Source of the DNA: Corythucha ciliata
Lineage: Eukaryota; Arthropoda; Insecta; Hemiptera; Tingidae
Assembly (NCBI GenBank): GCA_038030265.1
Contig: CM075939.1
Span: 34,391,253-34,455,252 of the forward strand
Length of the DNA stretch: 64,000 nucleotides
Direction of reading: 5' to 3'
Shown: one piece after another, positions 22,490 through 33,877 of the stretch
Position numbering within the stretch: position 1 is the stretch's first letter
Layout of the letters: each line of letters begins with the position of its first letter
The notes under the pieces: model-generated
What the model was told of the DNA's origin: nothing
Database searches by the model: none
Seen by the model: the letters and a program-made list of their open reading frames with translations, nothing else
Translations under genes and position numbers: made by a program

Positions 22490-23545
22490 AGGTAAAGCGC
22501 CAATTCAATGGCAGGAAGTGAAGAAACGCGTTAATTCACGGCTAAAGTTGATTGAAACGCTAATACGCGGTTAAAATTGTGTTGAGGTGCGCGCTTAATA
22601 TTTCACAGCAAACATTCAAGCATAGCGGTAAATATTGAGATAAATCGTTAAGATAGAGAAAAAGGCACTCATTCGAACCTAAAATAACAAATTAAACGTT
22701 AAAACCATTCCGCTGAAAGTTTAAAAAAACCTAAATCCATGAATCATCTCGATTTTTTACGGCCTGAATGGAGGAAAAAGCTCTGATTTGTGACTAAAGT
22801 CAATAAAAAGCACCAAACCAAATGATAAAAAGTGCTCAGCATATACAGCTAAATTTGAATTGGTCATGCCACACAATAGAGTGGACCGGTCTGACCGGAG
22901 ATCCGTCAGATTGTCATTGCTGCGTGAATCATCGCTTTTCTTCAAAATTAGCAGGAAATGAGCGCTTTTATCCATTTCACCCGTCAATCAGCGCCTTTTC
23001 TCAATTATAGCCAATAAGCTTTATTTATTTTCGCCGCTCATGTGAGCGCTTTTCCTCAATTTTTGCCTCGAACTAGCAGTCTCCTTAATTTTAGCAGTGA
23101 ATTAGCGATGCCATGGTTTAGCACATTTTCATAATTAGATAAGAAGTTTATGAAACCACGACTTGACGCTTTCCAAATTTTAGCCACTTTGGTAACAAAA
23201 ATTAGCACCTTTTTAGTTTTTTAGGCACGTACTTGCCCCAAGAACAGCGTATTGACGCCTTTTCTCGATAGTGCCGCTAATTAGCCGTCTTCTTAATTTT
23301 AACTGTGAGTGAGGAATTTTCTCATCTTCGGTCGTGAATTAGCACTTTATATCAATTTCAACATGGATTTAATGCATTTTTTCCATTCTAAAAACTAATT
23401 AGCCTAGTTTCTAAATTTTAGTCGTGAATTAGCCATTTTACTCAGTTGTATTAGGAAATTAACACGTTCTCTCAATTTAGGCCGCAAACAATAGTTGTTC
23501 TCAATATTCACGGCGAATTAGCAATTTTGTTCATGAATTTGAGCG
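22490..23545 (-). repeat. Family B array-core-array element, copy 2 (inverted)
   Basis: Left arm about 22490-22850, core 22878-22910 (GTGGACCGGTCTGACCGG), right arm about 22925-23545. Arm lengths (short, long) are the mirror of copy 1 (long, short), and variant units match copy 1 in inverted order. Examples: CGTCAATCAGCGCCTTTTCT at 22983 against its complement at about 19572-19591, and CCGCTCATGTGAGCGC at 23033 against 19534. Confidence 0.8.
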
Positions 23546-23564
23546 TTTTATCAATTTTGAGGCC

Positions 23565-24060
23565 CCAATTTGAACGAAATTGCACGTTTAGCGTCAGTAA
23601 ACTTGCAAGTTACGGGGCTTTTTCGTGGCGACGCAAGCCACGCAAGTCGGACCCTTACAGCGCCTCAAGAATACTCACAAAAATGGAAGTTTCCTCAAAG
23701 TCCTGCGAAGTTGCAAGTATCGGGTTTTTATTTCAGCGAAATAGAAAATTGTAGCTCTTAATTTCTGAGAAAATGCAAGTTTCAGGGCATTTCATTGATT
23801 GAAGTCCCTGGGGACCGCATCTCGTCGCTGAGCTGAACCCGCCATCCCAGATCTGACATAGCTCACGCGAAGAGCAGAATAAGCGCGCGGCTCACAGCCG
23901 CCTTCGTTTTGCGCCGGAGCAAAAGCGCCACGTAATACACAAGTTCTTGAAGGGTGAATAACCGTAGAATTATAAGTTTCAGGAGACGAATTGTCGGTTT
24001 GTTGGTCGGAAACTCCTAGAAAACTATTCGGGAGCGCGGGCAAACTGTCAAATCTGGTTT
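23565..24060 (+). repeat. Family A array with one core
   Basis: Directly adjoins family B copy 2. Units GAAATTGCACGTTTA, GAAAATGCAAGTTTCAGG and others surround a GC-rich core at about 23618-23690 (TTTTTCGTGGCGACGCAAGC, ACCCTTACAGCGCCTCAAG). A GC-rich segment at 23810-23950 is of unknown origin. Confidence 0.65.
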
Positions 24061-25875
24061 GTTGGCCCCGCAAAACATGGCGTTTTTACGGTATCACAGG
24101 AGACAGGACCGTCTTTCTTCCCACTACAGGGGGCCAAATACTGTTGATATAGATTTCTCAGAAAGGATCCTCCTTTTTCGCAACGTTTCGTCGGACTAAT
24201 GCACCGAGCTTCTTTGCTGGTTTTTTTTTGGTGCATTATTCCGTCGAAACGCTGCGGATAGAAGGGAGTTTTTCCTCAGAAACTGCATTCAACGCTATAT
24301 TAGCCCACCGTTGTGGCCGACAAAAGTCAATAAATAATAGTGGATGCCTTTTTTTTTCTTCGAGGTAATTCGGGAATTGCTCTCTTGAAAATTGTCAAAT
24401 CACACAGTCGGGGGAGGTGGGACGTGTAGCGGCGGGTAGAGCAATATTCTTGACTACGCAACTCGGCCTAAAAAACTAACAATATCAAAAAATATTTGTT
24501 CAGGGTGACCAGTTTCTTTTAGTCTACCCCACCGCCCTCTCTTCCCTTACCACCAGTTTTGTTTGATAGATATACTAAGGAAATCAAGTCAAGGGAAAAT
24601 CCATTAACAACGAAATTGCTTAAGAAGCCTACAAATGTTGAATTAAACATCTTCGCTTTTTAATAAAATAATTCTTCGAAATTTCCGTATTCGTAAATTA
24701 CATAATATTACACCGTATCTTTAATCTCTCTTTAACGCGGCAACACGACGCCTACAATTTCCAAGGATTTATTCACGACACCGACAAAATTCAAGTTTAA
24801 GGCACGTCGTATGAGGTTTCAAGTATAAAGAGCGATGGAACTCAGCTGGGTGAAGAAGGAGAGGGAGTTAACTTTAGAATTCATTCCGCAATGCAGATTT
24901 TTGTTTCACTTAGAGCTCAGTTTTACTTGCAGCGAAAAACTGTAGCTATAATTTGAATTGGAACAGAGGATATTCAAAAGTAAAGGATAAAGTAAACATG
25001 TGCATGTGTGGAAGTACGAGGGTATAAAAATTCTACCGTAAGAACAGTTTCCCTATATCTTTTTATATTATTTTTCTTGTGTTTCTATGATTAAATGGAA
25101 TTCCAACCCTTGACAGCCAAAAAACACTCCAAGCGTTTGTGTTGACCCAACAGAAAGGTGCGGCCATAGAAGGCGAATGCGGCACTACCATATTGGCGAA
25201 GGGGTCGGGGGAGTATCAACAAGGATACAGGAATAGTCGTTTGGCACATCGTTCAGAGGAAAAGGAGTGGATCCTACACCTTCCTCCTGTACTATACTAT
25301 ACCTTTTCTTGTTGAGAAGAAAAGCACGCCCCACACTATAGGATCTTTTTAATGGACTGGCGAGGCACACAGCCAGACATTGACGCATTGTGCCCTAGCT
25401 TCAATGAAACATGCATGGATACCAACCCAATGCTCTCAAGATCGAAAGGAAAGTAGTATAACATTGGATGGGGTCGGAGTAAATGTGAAAAGGATTGGGG
25501 AGGAAGAAACTTCAGAGGAATTAAATACACAGAGAAGGGTAAAGATATATGAGTCAAAAGACTCTTCTCGAAAGGAGCCGAGGGTGGGAAATAAATTTAT
25601 TTTTCCACCGCGAGTACCATAACCACAGAACCCTTTCACTCCACACACAACGCAAAACGTTCCAGTCATCAATCTTATTTTTTTTAATGATTATTATTTA
25701 CTTGTAACATCACCCGGTACTTTTCAGCTCTATTCACTTGAAAGACATACCACTCTCTGATTAACATAGCGAGATTCCTGAAGACTCGTGAATTAGGAAC
25801 GATGAAGTTTCTTTAACACGAGTTGTTTACATTAAACATAATTTACACGAGTAGCTGATGTCAACGGATTAATTA
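24061..25875. other. Unique-looking non-coding DNA
   Basis: No recognised gene. Overlapping ORFs at 25185-25672 in three frames have no domain and contradict each other. T- and A-rich runs near 24225 and 24350. Confidence 0.45.
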
Positions 25876-25878
25876 TTA

Positions 25879-26017
25879 AGGTCCGTTCATAAGCTCTGTG
25901 TTTGTGTTGTGTGGTGTCTATGCAACCTATAAAAATGCTTCATTTTTCGAGGGAATAAATTTGTTTGGTTGCATAGACTCCACAGAACGTAAACATATAG
26001 AGCTTGTGAACGGGCCT
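25879..26017. mobile_element. 139-bp MITE with TTA target duplication
   Basis: Inverted ends AGGTCCGTTCATAAGCTCT / AGAGCTTGTGAACGGGCCT, with inner arms GTGTCTATGCAACC / GGTTGCATAGACTCC. Flanked by TTA at 25876-25878 and 26018-26020. Probably a non-autonomous PIF/Harbinger-type element. Confidence 0.85.
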
Positions 26018-26027
26018 TTATAACTAA

Positions 26028-26108
26028 AGCCCTGTGCACACGATGCGATGTTTGAAACTATATTGCGTGCTGGTTTTTTTTAAAAAACATATGTTCCTTG
26101 GTAGTGTT
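26028..26108 (+). mobile_element. Truncated copy of the 12884 MITE
   Basis: Starts AGCCCTGTGCACACGATGCG and follows the 12884-13084 element through GTTTGAA, TTGCGTGCTGG and AACATATGTTCCTTGGTAGTG, skipping an internal segment. It lacks the right terminal repeat. It lies ten bases from the end of the neighbouring MITE. Confidence 0.8.
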
Positions 26109-27459
26109 TCTTATCTTGCGTATACCATTACCTACAACTCATGAAAATAGTGAATCACTTCATAGTCTGGCAACTGATACATGGCATCCACCCGCTTCCC
26201 CTTACCACCATCCTTTCGCTCAAAAACTTTGGGGACTTCTTTTAAGGGAGAAGCAGACAATGTTCGACTTAATTGACTAGGGGAGCACAGTCGCTTGCGC
26301 ATTATATCGTTTTAGTTATTAAAAATTCAAATGTTTAATGCCACCAGCGAATGAAATGAAAGTTCCTCAGAACCTACAGCTCAGGAATTTTGAGAGGGAA
26401 CGGTACTTACTGCATGCACATGGAGAAGTCCTTACCTGAAAAATAAAAAAGATAATATTAGATTTATTCAGTCGCACGCGACCCTGACAGAATCACAAAA
26501 ATATGTTAGTTTCAAGCTTCGACAATCGAGTTTACTTTATTATTCACCACGTCCACGATATAGTCACTCCTCGTGTAATTCTCAACCATTGGATTGACGA
26601 AGTATGTAATTTTCAAAAGCTCACCTCATATATGCATTAAAGTTTTAACTAGGAAGTGCGGAAAACCGACAGGGTAGAGTGATAAATTTACATTCAGCCT
26701 CACACCCCCTTGCCATTTCCACCGCTCGTACCCATCCCGCACTTAACGTGTCATCCTATAAGTTTGAGACCGCTAAGGCTCATTAATTCAGAGCAGGTCG
26801 CTCCCCAGGGGAAATGATTGAGTGAAGGACGAAAAAGGGGAAAGTACCAGAATTGTCTGGTGAGCCACAGGTATAGACGCGCGAAGCGGCTTTGGTCCCC
26901 AACCCCTGAATACGGACTAAGTCAAAAACTTTCTTCCGAGCTCAAATTTTTCCATGTTAGGGAGTGGACTATTTTTCAAAAATGATTAACGAATGAAATC
27001 AGGCAGTTGTTTAGTAAACTGAACAAAACAGTAGGTCATAGAGGTAGAATACATGGAGGGAACCTTGATGGGGAAGGGGAGTTGGAGGGGGGTGCATATG
27101 GACCACATAGATGAAGTGCGGTAGTGCGGGGGTGTCCCTTATTTTTATAACCTGCACAACGTAAACTTCCTAAAAAACAAAATTGTAATCTTTTATTTGT
27201 AATCATTCCCGTTGGCTTAATTAATTCCTTAACATCTGTGATATTCGTGCGCATTCATTTTATTAATTTTTTAAACTTAAAATTTTAAATCCAAACGGTT
27301 CGTCCCACCATGCACAATGAAATTGTTGAGTTCAGTGAATCACTTCGTTTTTCACGCGTCATGAAGAATATGAACTTTAGTTGATGAAACGGTTTTTGCC
27401 TTTCTCCCGTCTTGCACCTATTCGTGGAGTTCCGAGACCCCGATATGAGGCCTAACATC
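26109..27459. other. Repeat-poor DNA with one splice-like site
   Basis: No full gene recognised. The only feature I can support is the splice-like site pair at 26395-26455 on the minus strand, listed separately. Confidence 0.4.
26411..26435 (-). other. Candidate microexon or recursive splice site
   Basis: On the minus strand a pyrimidine-rich acceptor (CTTTTTTATTTTTCAG, 26436-26451) is followed immediately by GTAAGG, and 25 nt later by a consensus donor GTAAGT (26405-26410). This can be read as a 25-nt exon between an acceptor and a donor, or as an AG/GT juxtaposed recursive splice site (zero-length exon) whose recursive exon is defined by the downstream GTAAGT. The latter is known from long introns of flies and vertebrates. 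The sequence match is clear; use in a transcript is inference. Confidence 0.35.
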
Positions 27460-27479
27460 TAGTGTAGATCTATTGTAGC

Positions 27480-28120
27480 TCTCCATGAACTTATAATGAA
27501 TATAAAACTACCAAGAACTTCGCCGGTCGCTTCCCGCCCGTTGGAACGCATTGGGCGCATACGTTGACGTCTGAACTGCAACACTGCATACGCTCGTGCT
27601 CTGGAGCCGAGTTTCTTCAGTTCAAAGCCCAGTGGGACGAAAGATGAACGATCAAACACGCCTGCGCCTGCTTCGGCCGAATGAACCGAAAAGATCCATT
27701 CTATTCGATCCTGAAAAGGCTTTACACGACAAAGGACGCGGTTCCTTTAAATTTGTCAATATGGGATCATTCGTCCCTCTTCTGAACTGTTAGGGCGTGC
27801 ACGTCCGACCGGAGCGTCGGCCGAACGAACGCGGTTTAGTGGAGCACAGTTGCTAGTATCGCACGAACCACCACCGCCCGGATCAGCCGCTCTTTTCATG
27901 AATCGCGGCGTTTACGAGATACAAAGAACCGCTACCACACGTTCGTATGGGCTGCGAAGAAGAAAGAACCGTTTGTATTTCCGAAAAGTGAGGAGGTTTT
28001 CCGATTACCGCTGAGGGAGATTGAGGACACGAGACGAGTGACCCACTCTACGGCATAGCCCCTGCCATGTGCCATTCGTTTTTCAAAGTCACTCTTGGGC
28101 TGAACACAACACATAATTGG
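27480..28120. other. GC- and CpG-rich block, possible promoter or exon
   Basis: Markedly more GC- and CpG-rich than its surroundings (many TTCG, CGCG, GCGTACG-type steps). ORFs exist on both strands (27459-27659 minus, 27596-27793 plus, 27932-28114 minus) but none has a domain I recognise. It could be a 5' exon or promoter of a host gene, or an unrecognised repeat. Confidence 0.3.
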
Positions 28121-31100
28121 AAGTGGACTTCGACACCGAGCGTTTTATTACCGAAGAAGATTCCTGAAATTTAGCACACGGGCTCTGAAAGTTACAATAT
28201 GTCTCGTATTTTCTCTGTTTCTTGAGTCGTCCAAATACATTTTCAAGAAAACTAAAACGCAAATTTTGATGTAATAATAATCCCCTTGTTTTGTTGAAAC
28301 AAGGCTAGCTGATATGAATCGGGTTTTATCGTTAGATAAACTAAAAAAAAGTTCACTCACTGACCAGAAAGGGAGGTTTTCATTTTTAAATTTATTTATA
28401 TTAATGAACAGTCATATTATAACCTATTCATATGCCGTCATATTGGAGCAAGACTCCCTCCATGTTATATTATCTCTATGCAGTAGGTCCATCCCAAAGT
28501 CATATGGAAAACCAAGTCATTCAGCTCGTGGTGATAACGTGTAACCAATCTGGGGTTGGGATAATTGCTCACTACAGATAGCACCACTATTACTATGAGC
28601 TATATCATTATCCATATGCGAACCGCTTTTTTGTTGTTTACAGTTGTCTGTTATCAATTTATCAAGTCAGAGTTAATTTTTTTTGTGAGGTGACGAAGTG
28701 AAATGTATTTTAATTAATTTTCTAATCCACGCAACTTGAAAATAATTTCACGTGACTTAAACTGTGGCCATGTTCAGTGAGAAACGCTTTATATCCAGTT
28801 CAATATCTGCTACCGGCATTTCGGTCACCACCTACTTCAACTTTTTTCTGGCAATTAATCGTCGTACTGAGGTGAGATGAGACTCAACAATTATTTTGTC
28901 CACTGGGCTCAAAAGGCCTCACAAGTCTATATAATGCAGGGCGAACGTAATTGTGCTCTGTCCGATGGCTCCATAATTCTTCATAACGGTTTGATGAAAC
29001 ATCATACTTGAACATAATGACAAAGGGGGACAAAAGCTGAAGGAAGTGACCACACGAAGACTCGTAGCAATCGTTTTCTCTGCGCATGACGGAGTCGTTA
29101 GTAACATGAAAGGGTGTCGGGGTTAATTATATGTTCCGTTTTCTCTTTCTCTTCGCTTTCAGCCTTTCACACTGTATGGAGTGCAGCAGCTGTGCATGTC
29201 TGGTTTCCCGTTCTCCTCAGAAACTTATTCCCCCTGACACTGCGTTCTTTAGTCGTCCCATACCATGATTGGATATGGATATTATGAAATATAAGGGCGC
29301 ATATCTGGAATGAGTGGTGCAGAGGCCATGTAGCCCTCCTCAAGGAGAAGACGTCACATTCGCAAAAAGTCATCAAAACGCCTTTTCAAATCTCATCTCA
29401 TGAATTTATACCGGTCATACTTCACGAAGTTTTGGATAATTTTATCAAAGTACCTAATACGAGGCACGAGCGTGACTTATGCCTGCCTAAAACAGCCGGT
29501 TCCTAGCCCAGCGAAAAAGACTGGGACAAATCGCATGACCCCACTGCCCCAGAAAATGTATATAAGTGCAAGAAAACCGTAGCATGACAGCGACAACTGT
29601 GAGTCACACCGTAATAAGGTCCCATAGGACCCTGATCGCCTAATAAATCTTTGTCTCCAATTATAAGGATAAGTCTCTGGTAAATCGAATACGATTGTTC
29701 GAAGATTCTTCAGTTGTACTGAAATCGTCGAACTTGAAGATCCCAGGCACCTAACTCAAAGTGAACTGGGTAAGTAGATGCCAAGTCTAAACATGCCTTG
29801 ATTGGATGGCTAAGGCTTGCTTTTTCAGCTAGAATGAAGTGAAAATGCGATGCGTGATTGCGATGGATGACATTACTCGGCACATCGGCGGTTAATCCGA
29901 TGTGTAAGAAAAACACTGAGCACTTGTGGTCAGATCCCCTTCTCTCTTTCACGACACACCCAACCTTCACTCATCCGACCTGTTTTGTGCATTCCGTGTA
30001 TCTGGTTCTTTGGCGTTAGTGGACCAAGGGTATCTAGTTTTTAATTTGCGACGTAGGAGGACACTTATTATGTTGCTATATTCGTTCATTTGGAATTATC
30101 GACCAGGTATGCACTCATATCGCTTGCTTTTTTAATTTACTTTGCTGTTGACCTTATGTGTTGCTCATCTATGCCAATCAGGTCTTTAAGAAGATTTCAA
30201 ATTAGATCAAAAGCTTGATTATAATCAAGTGCCCGTTTATTTCTTTACAGCAACTCGGTACGTCACCGTTCCGCTGGTCGATAGAAAAGTCACCTATCAA
30301 CAGTGAGAAGTGTATAATAATAATAATAATAATAATAATTATTATTATTATTATTTATTAGCACGTTCCAACAATTGTTGTATAGCTTCGTCACAGGATT
30401 ATTAAATCAATAAGTAAAGACTGCCTAATCGAACTCGGACGTGAACGCGTTTTACGCCTTGACCATTAAAAAGTTCTTCAGCCACTTCTTGAACGTTCGC
30501 ACTCCCAGAAGCATCGCTCTTGTCGGCAGCTTGTTGTGCAATTTTACCTGGCTGTGGTTTATGAGTCCGGGCCACGCTATCCGCAAGCCAATGCGGCCGG
30601 TTTCCGCCATAACCCTACTGAGTAGCTGCAAGCCCCCTTTAGTTTATCCGAAAATGGGATTTTTGATTTTTTAAACGATTGTGCCGATTTCACCCACCGG
30701 GAGGGCCGTGAGGCCTGAAGAGGCCTGTTCGGATCGAGGCTCTGCCTCACGGGCGGCCTCCAGGCTGTCTGGTGAATAAAAGTGTCAGGTTGTGGTTATA
30801 GATTATGTTTTATTCTCTCTTATTTTATGCGGACAGTATTGTTCTGATCAATTTTACTAGACTTTTTTCCACCAGTGCAGCTCGCAAATCCCACTCTAAC
30901 CCTTCTAAAGCCAAACACTACTGGTAGAGCCTTTTTTGTATTTATTTTCCTGTATCTATTTTGGATGTATGATCAAGATCAGCGGTCGTCAACCGGAGAT
31001 TCGTAGTTTTCCAATTGACAGCTTCAGAACGAATGAGATTGACTTTACAATTTTTCTTTTTTCAACGAATTGAGGCAATAAATATTTGAAACTGGAAGAA

Positions 31101-31404
31101 TTATATTAATATTAATTAGGTTTATGATGATTTCTTCAAGTTTATTATTATTAAAGTATTTCAGTCGCAAAATCATTACGGCATTGAAGGCAGGATGAGC
31201 TGAGGGGTCCGTCGACCGTGGACTTGTGTTGATTGGGTCCATTGGGTCTGTGAGTTTGAAAGAAAGGCCACCGATGGTCCAGATACTATGCTAACGTTCA
31301 GCCGTCGCTTCCGTGTGATTCTTAAGTGTAAAGAGGGGGCCACACACTTTACTTCATGGGACAATATTGATATACGATTCAAGGGATTCTGGGTCAATTA
31401 ATTA
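28121..31404. other. Repeat-poor DNA, no gene recognised
   Basis: Holds a palindromic (ATA)n(TTA)n microsatellite at about 30316-30357. At 30704-30753 a GC-rich hairpin (GGCCGTGAGGC / GCCTCACGG) is followed by AATAAA at 30774, which could be the 3' end of an unrecognised transcript. ORFs here are short and featureless. Confidence 0.4.
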
Positions 31405-31634
31405 TTATTTTAGGCCAGTCAAAAAGAACACTAAAAATAGCTAAAATAACAATTAAGCGGCTAGTTATGATTTTTAGTTTGTTGTTAGAACCAGTACCAG
31501 TAGTGTATATCCAAGTTTGCAGCATCGAAAAACCTGTGCTACTTTCGTAGCAGTCGAAAAACCGCGGAATATTAGCACTCTTCTCGTTTTTCTTTATTAT
31601 CTTTCCTAAACTACGCTTTCTTCGACAATACACG

Positions 31635-31943
31635 AGTTAAATTAATGGTCGGCCACTTTAGGTTTTTAAAAAGTTTTTATTTCACAAACCAATTTTAACA
31701 GTTACTACACGACAAAATGAACTTTTATTAACCGCACTTAACAACTTTATCACTCTGTCAAGACTGAAACTGAACTGAACTACTCAATAAAGGTGGAGGG
31801 AGAATTTAAAAGCTTTTCTTGGGAAAAGTCTAGATTTTTATTAAAGAGGAAAACAATTCCTAGAAACTGTACAAGACTTGAGAAAGATCTGGAAGTTTTG
31901 TGACCATATATTGGTAGTATAATGGATTTTTCTCCATATAACT
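31635..31943 (-). repeat. Errantivirus 3' LTR
   Basis: Ends are AGTTAA...TATAACT on the plus strand, typical of errantiviruses (AGTTA/TAACT). In sense orientation it contains AATAAA polyadenylation-type signals and a TCAGT-rich segment that may include the start of transcription. Near-identical to 37288-37596. Confidence 0.95.
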
Positions 31944-31956
31944 GCTCCCTCCTTAA
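31944..31956 (-). other. Polypurine tract of the errantivirus
   Basis: Minus-strand TTAAGGAGGGAGC lies directly against the 3' LTR, the expected position for the plus-strand primer of reverse transcription. Confidence 0.85.
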
Positions 31957-33710
31957 GTTTGGCATGTCCTCATGTCAACAGGTGGTATACTATTAGCAAA
32001 CAATTGACTGATTGATGAAGGGTTTATCACATTTTCGTTAGGTTGAGGATTTGGAGATTTTTTACATTTTATACAATCATACATGACTTTTCTGAATTTA
32101 AATGTAAAGTGAAAGAATACAAAACAAAGGGCCAGAATAGTGAGCGAATACAATATTTGTACATGATTTACAGAGTCGGAATTTTCTAAACTTTCCATCA
32201 TTTCAAGGGGGACCATTTTAACGTTGATATCATGAAGCTTATTGAACAAAATATTCATAGGGTTTGATCGAATTGGAATATTTTGCAAATTGATTGGGAT
32301 CGTTTCGAAATATGTATACAAATGAGAGATATTATCAATGGATTCTTCAGTATTTAATTGGATAAGTGCGGTTTTCTTTAATGATTTGGTCTACTTAACA
32401 TTACTTCTTTGAATCGTTATAAAAGACATGTTATACACTAAATATTGATTAATAATTGGAACATATTTTACAAAGGATCCAGGTTTCTCAATAGAATATG
32501 CTACACAAGCTTCGTTATTATTATTCCTTACAATATTTACAATGCATAGGTCTACTATTTCTGTTTTATTTTGGCAATAATAATTTTCTAGGACTAACAT
32601 ACATTTGACAGCGTACAATTTGTCTGATTTAATAACAAATGGAGGGTGTACATTGATGGTTTGGGTCTCGTTTTTAGAAATATCGTAAGGGTAGGACAAA
32701 AGAAAATAAGTTTCAATTAGAGGGCTTTTCAAAGGGAGCTGAATGAAATAATGAATATGAGAGGGGGTTAGTGAACATTGTACTTTTCCTAATTGCCATA
32801 AAACTTCCGGGGAATTGGATATTATTTCTACGCGATTATTATAACTGATTTCGACTAATTCATTCTGTGAAATAATGCTGCTGTGGATTATTCCTAACTT
32901 TCAAAATTCAAGAGAGGTATCTATATCATTAATTCTTAGAGTCAATGAAGCAATAGTTATATACAGCGAAGAGTAATATTGGTACTGATCAATCATATTT
33001 CCTAAGTTATTATTTAGTAATTTTTTGATTTTATTATTATTATTTCTTATGGCACTTAATTGAACATTAAAGGCATCAATTAATTTTTTATTTACAGATA
33101 ACTCATTACGAATGTTCTGATCTAAGCGATAGTCATTATTTTCAATTTTTCGGATAACTTGGTCATAATAGTTTTTATCGTTAGCGTCCATATTGCCGGT
33201 GATCCAAGAAATGGCGGTGCCTAATGCATTAATTAAACCTCTTTTGGGCCTATTTTGGTATGAATTTGAACTAATATGGCTTAATTTGTCTTGAGCGTAA
33301 TTTAAATGGGATTTTAACATTTCTTTAATTGAATAGAGAGTATGTTCTTGAATGACATCGGTGTACGAATTTTTTGAAACATTTAATTGATCAATTTCAT
33401 TTAAGGTTTCCAGCAGATAATCTAACTCGTTTTTAATAGCAGTAATATTTATTGAATGCATATAAGTGAAATAGTCATTCATCATGTAAGAATTTTGAAT
33501 TTTAACGGGAATGATTCCTGGTCCTTGGGACAAATCGGTAACTTTAAAACTGAAAGCTCGGTCCTGGCTGAGGAGGAGAAGTGTTATTAACATTATCATT
33601 TTGATCCTGCAATGAAACGTCGGTGTTAGCGTGATCTTCAAATTTTCTTGGCCTTTTAACTTGGCTGGGGTGAATTTTAATAGTTTTCTTATTTTCGTTT
33701 TCGATTGCAT
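31953..33710 (-). pseudogene. env: Errantivirus env with two in-frame stops
   Basis: One minus-strand frame of about 586 codons is interrupted only by TGA at 32901-32903 and TAG at 32391-32393; I checked that the reading frame stays open between and after the stops. The first part has a hydrophobic signal-like segment (about residues 38-56 from the 33710 start) and a furin-type cleavage site RPKR at residues 154-157, followed by the conserved segment with GNMDAND that marks gypsy/baculovirus-F-like fusion proteins. A membrane-spanning segment lies near the C-terminus (about 32090-32160). The start overlaps the end of the pol frame; in this group env is normally made from a spliced mRNA, so the true start is uncertain. 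As it stands only an N-terminal fragment could be made. Confidence 0.9.
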
Positions 33711-33843
33711 TTAATTCAAACACAGGATTTCTTGACAAAGCGTCAGCAACAAAATTGGTTTTACCTTGGACGTATTGTACGTCGAAGTCATAATCGGCTA
33801 ATTGACATTTCCAACGGAGCATTTTAGCATTGGGCTCTTTCAT
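33544..33843 (-). pseudogene. pol: Errantivirus pol end: RNase H tail joined to integrase C-terminus
   Basis: The first ~40 codons are the end of RNase H and the short tether after it (VADALSR). About 15 codons later the sequence becomes a basic, HPSQV-containing tail like the extreme C-terminus of errantivirus integrase, overlapping the start of env as in intact elements. The zinc-binding and DDE catalytic parts of integrase are missing without loss of reading frame at the joint, which indicates an internal deletion of roughly 1 kb or more (position about 33670-33690). Confidence 0.8.
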
Positions 33844-33877
33844 ATTATGGAGGTATTGAAGAGGTTTATGGTCAGTT

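Noticed and set aside
23792..24236. Two minus-strand ORFs over the GC-rich end of a family A block
   Set aside because: They cover repeat units and GC-rich unique sequence; Arg/Cys/Gly-rich composition without any domain.
25185..25672. Cluster of overlapping ORFs on both strands
   Set aside because: Three ORFs overlap in conflicting frames, none with a domain, signal or codon bias that I can see.
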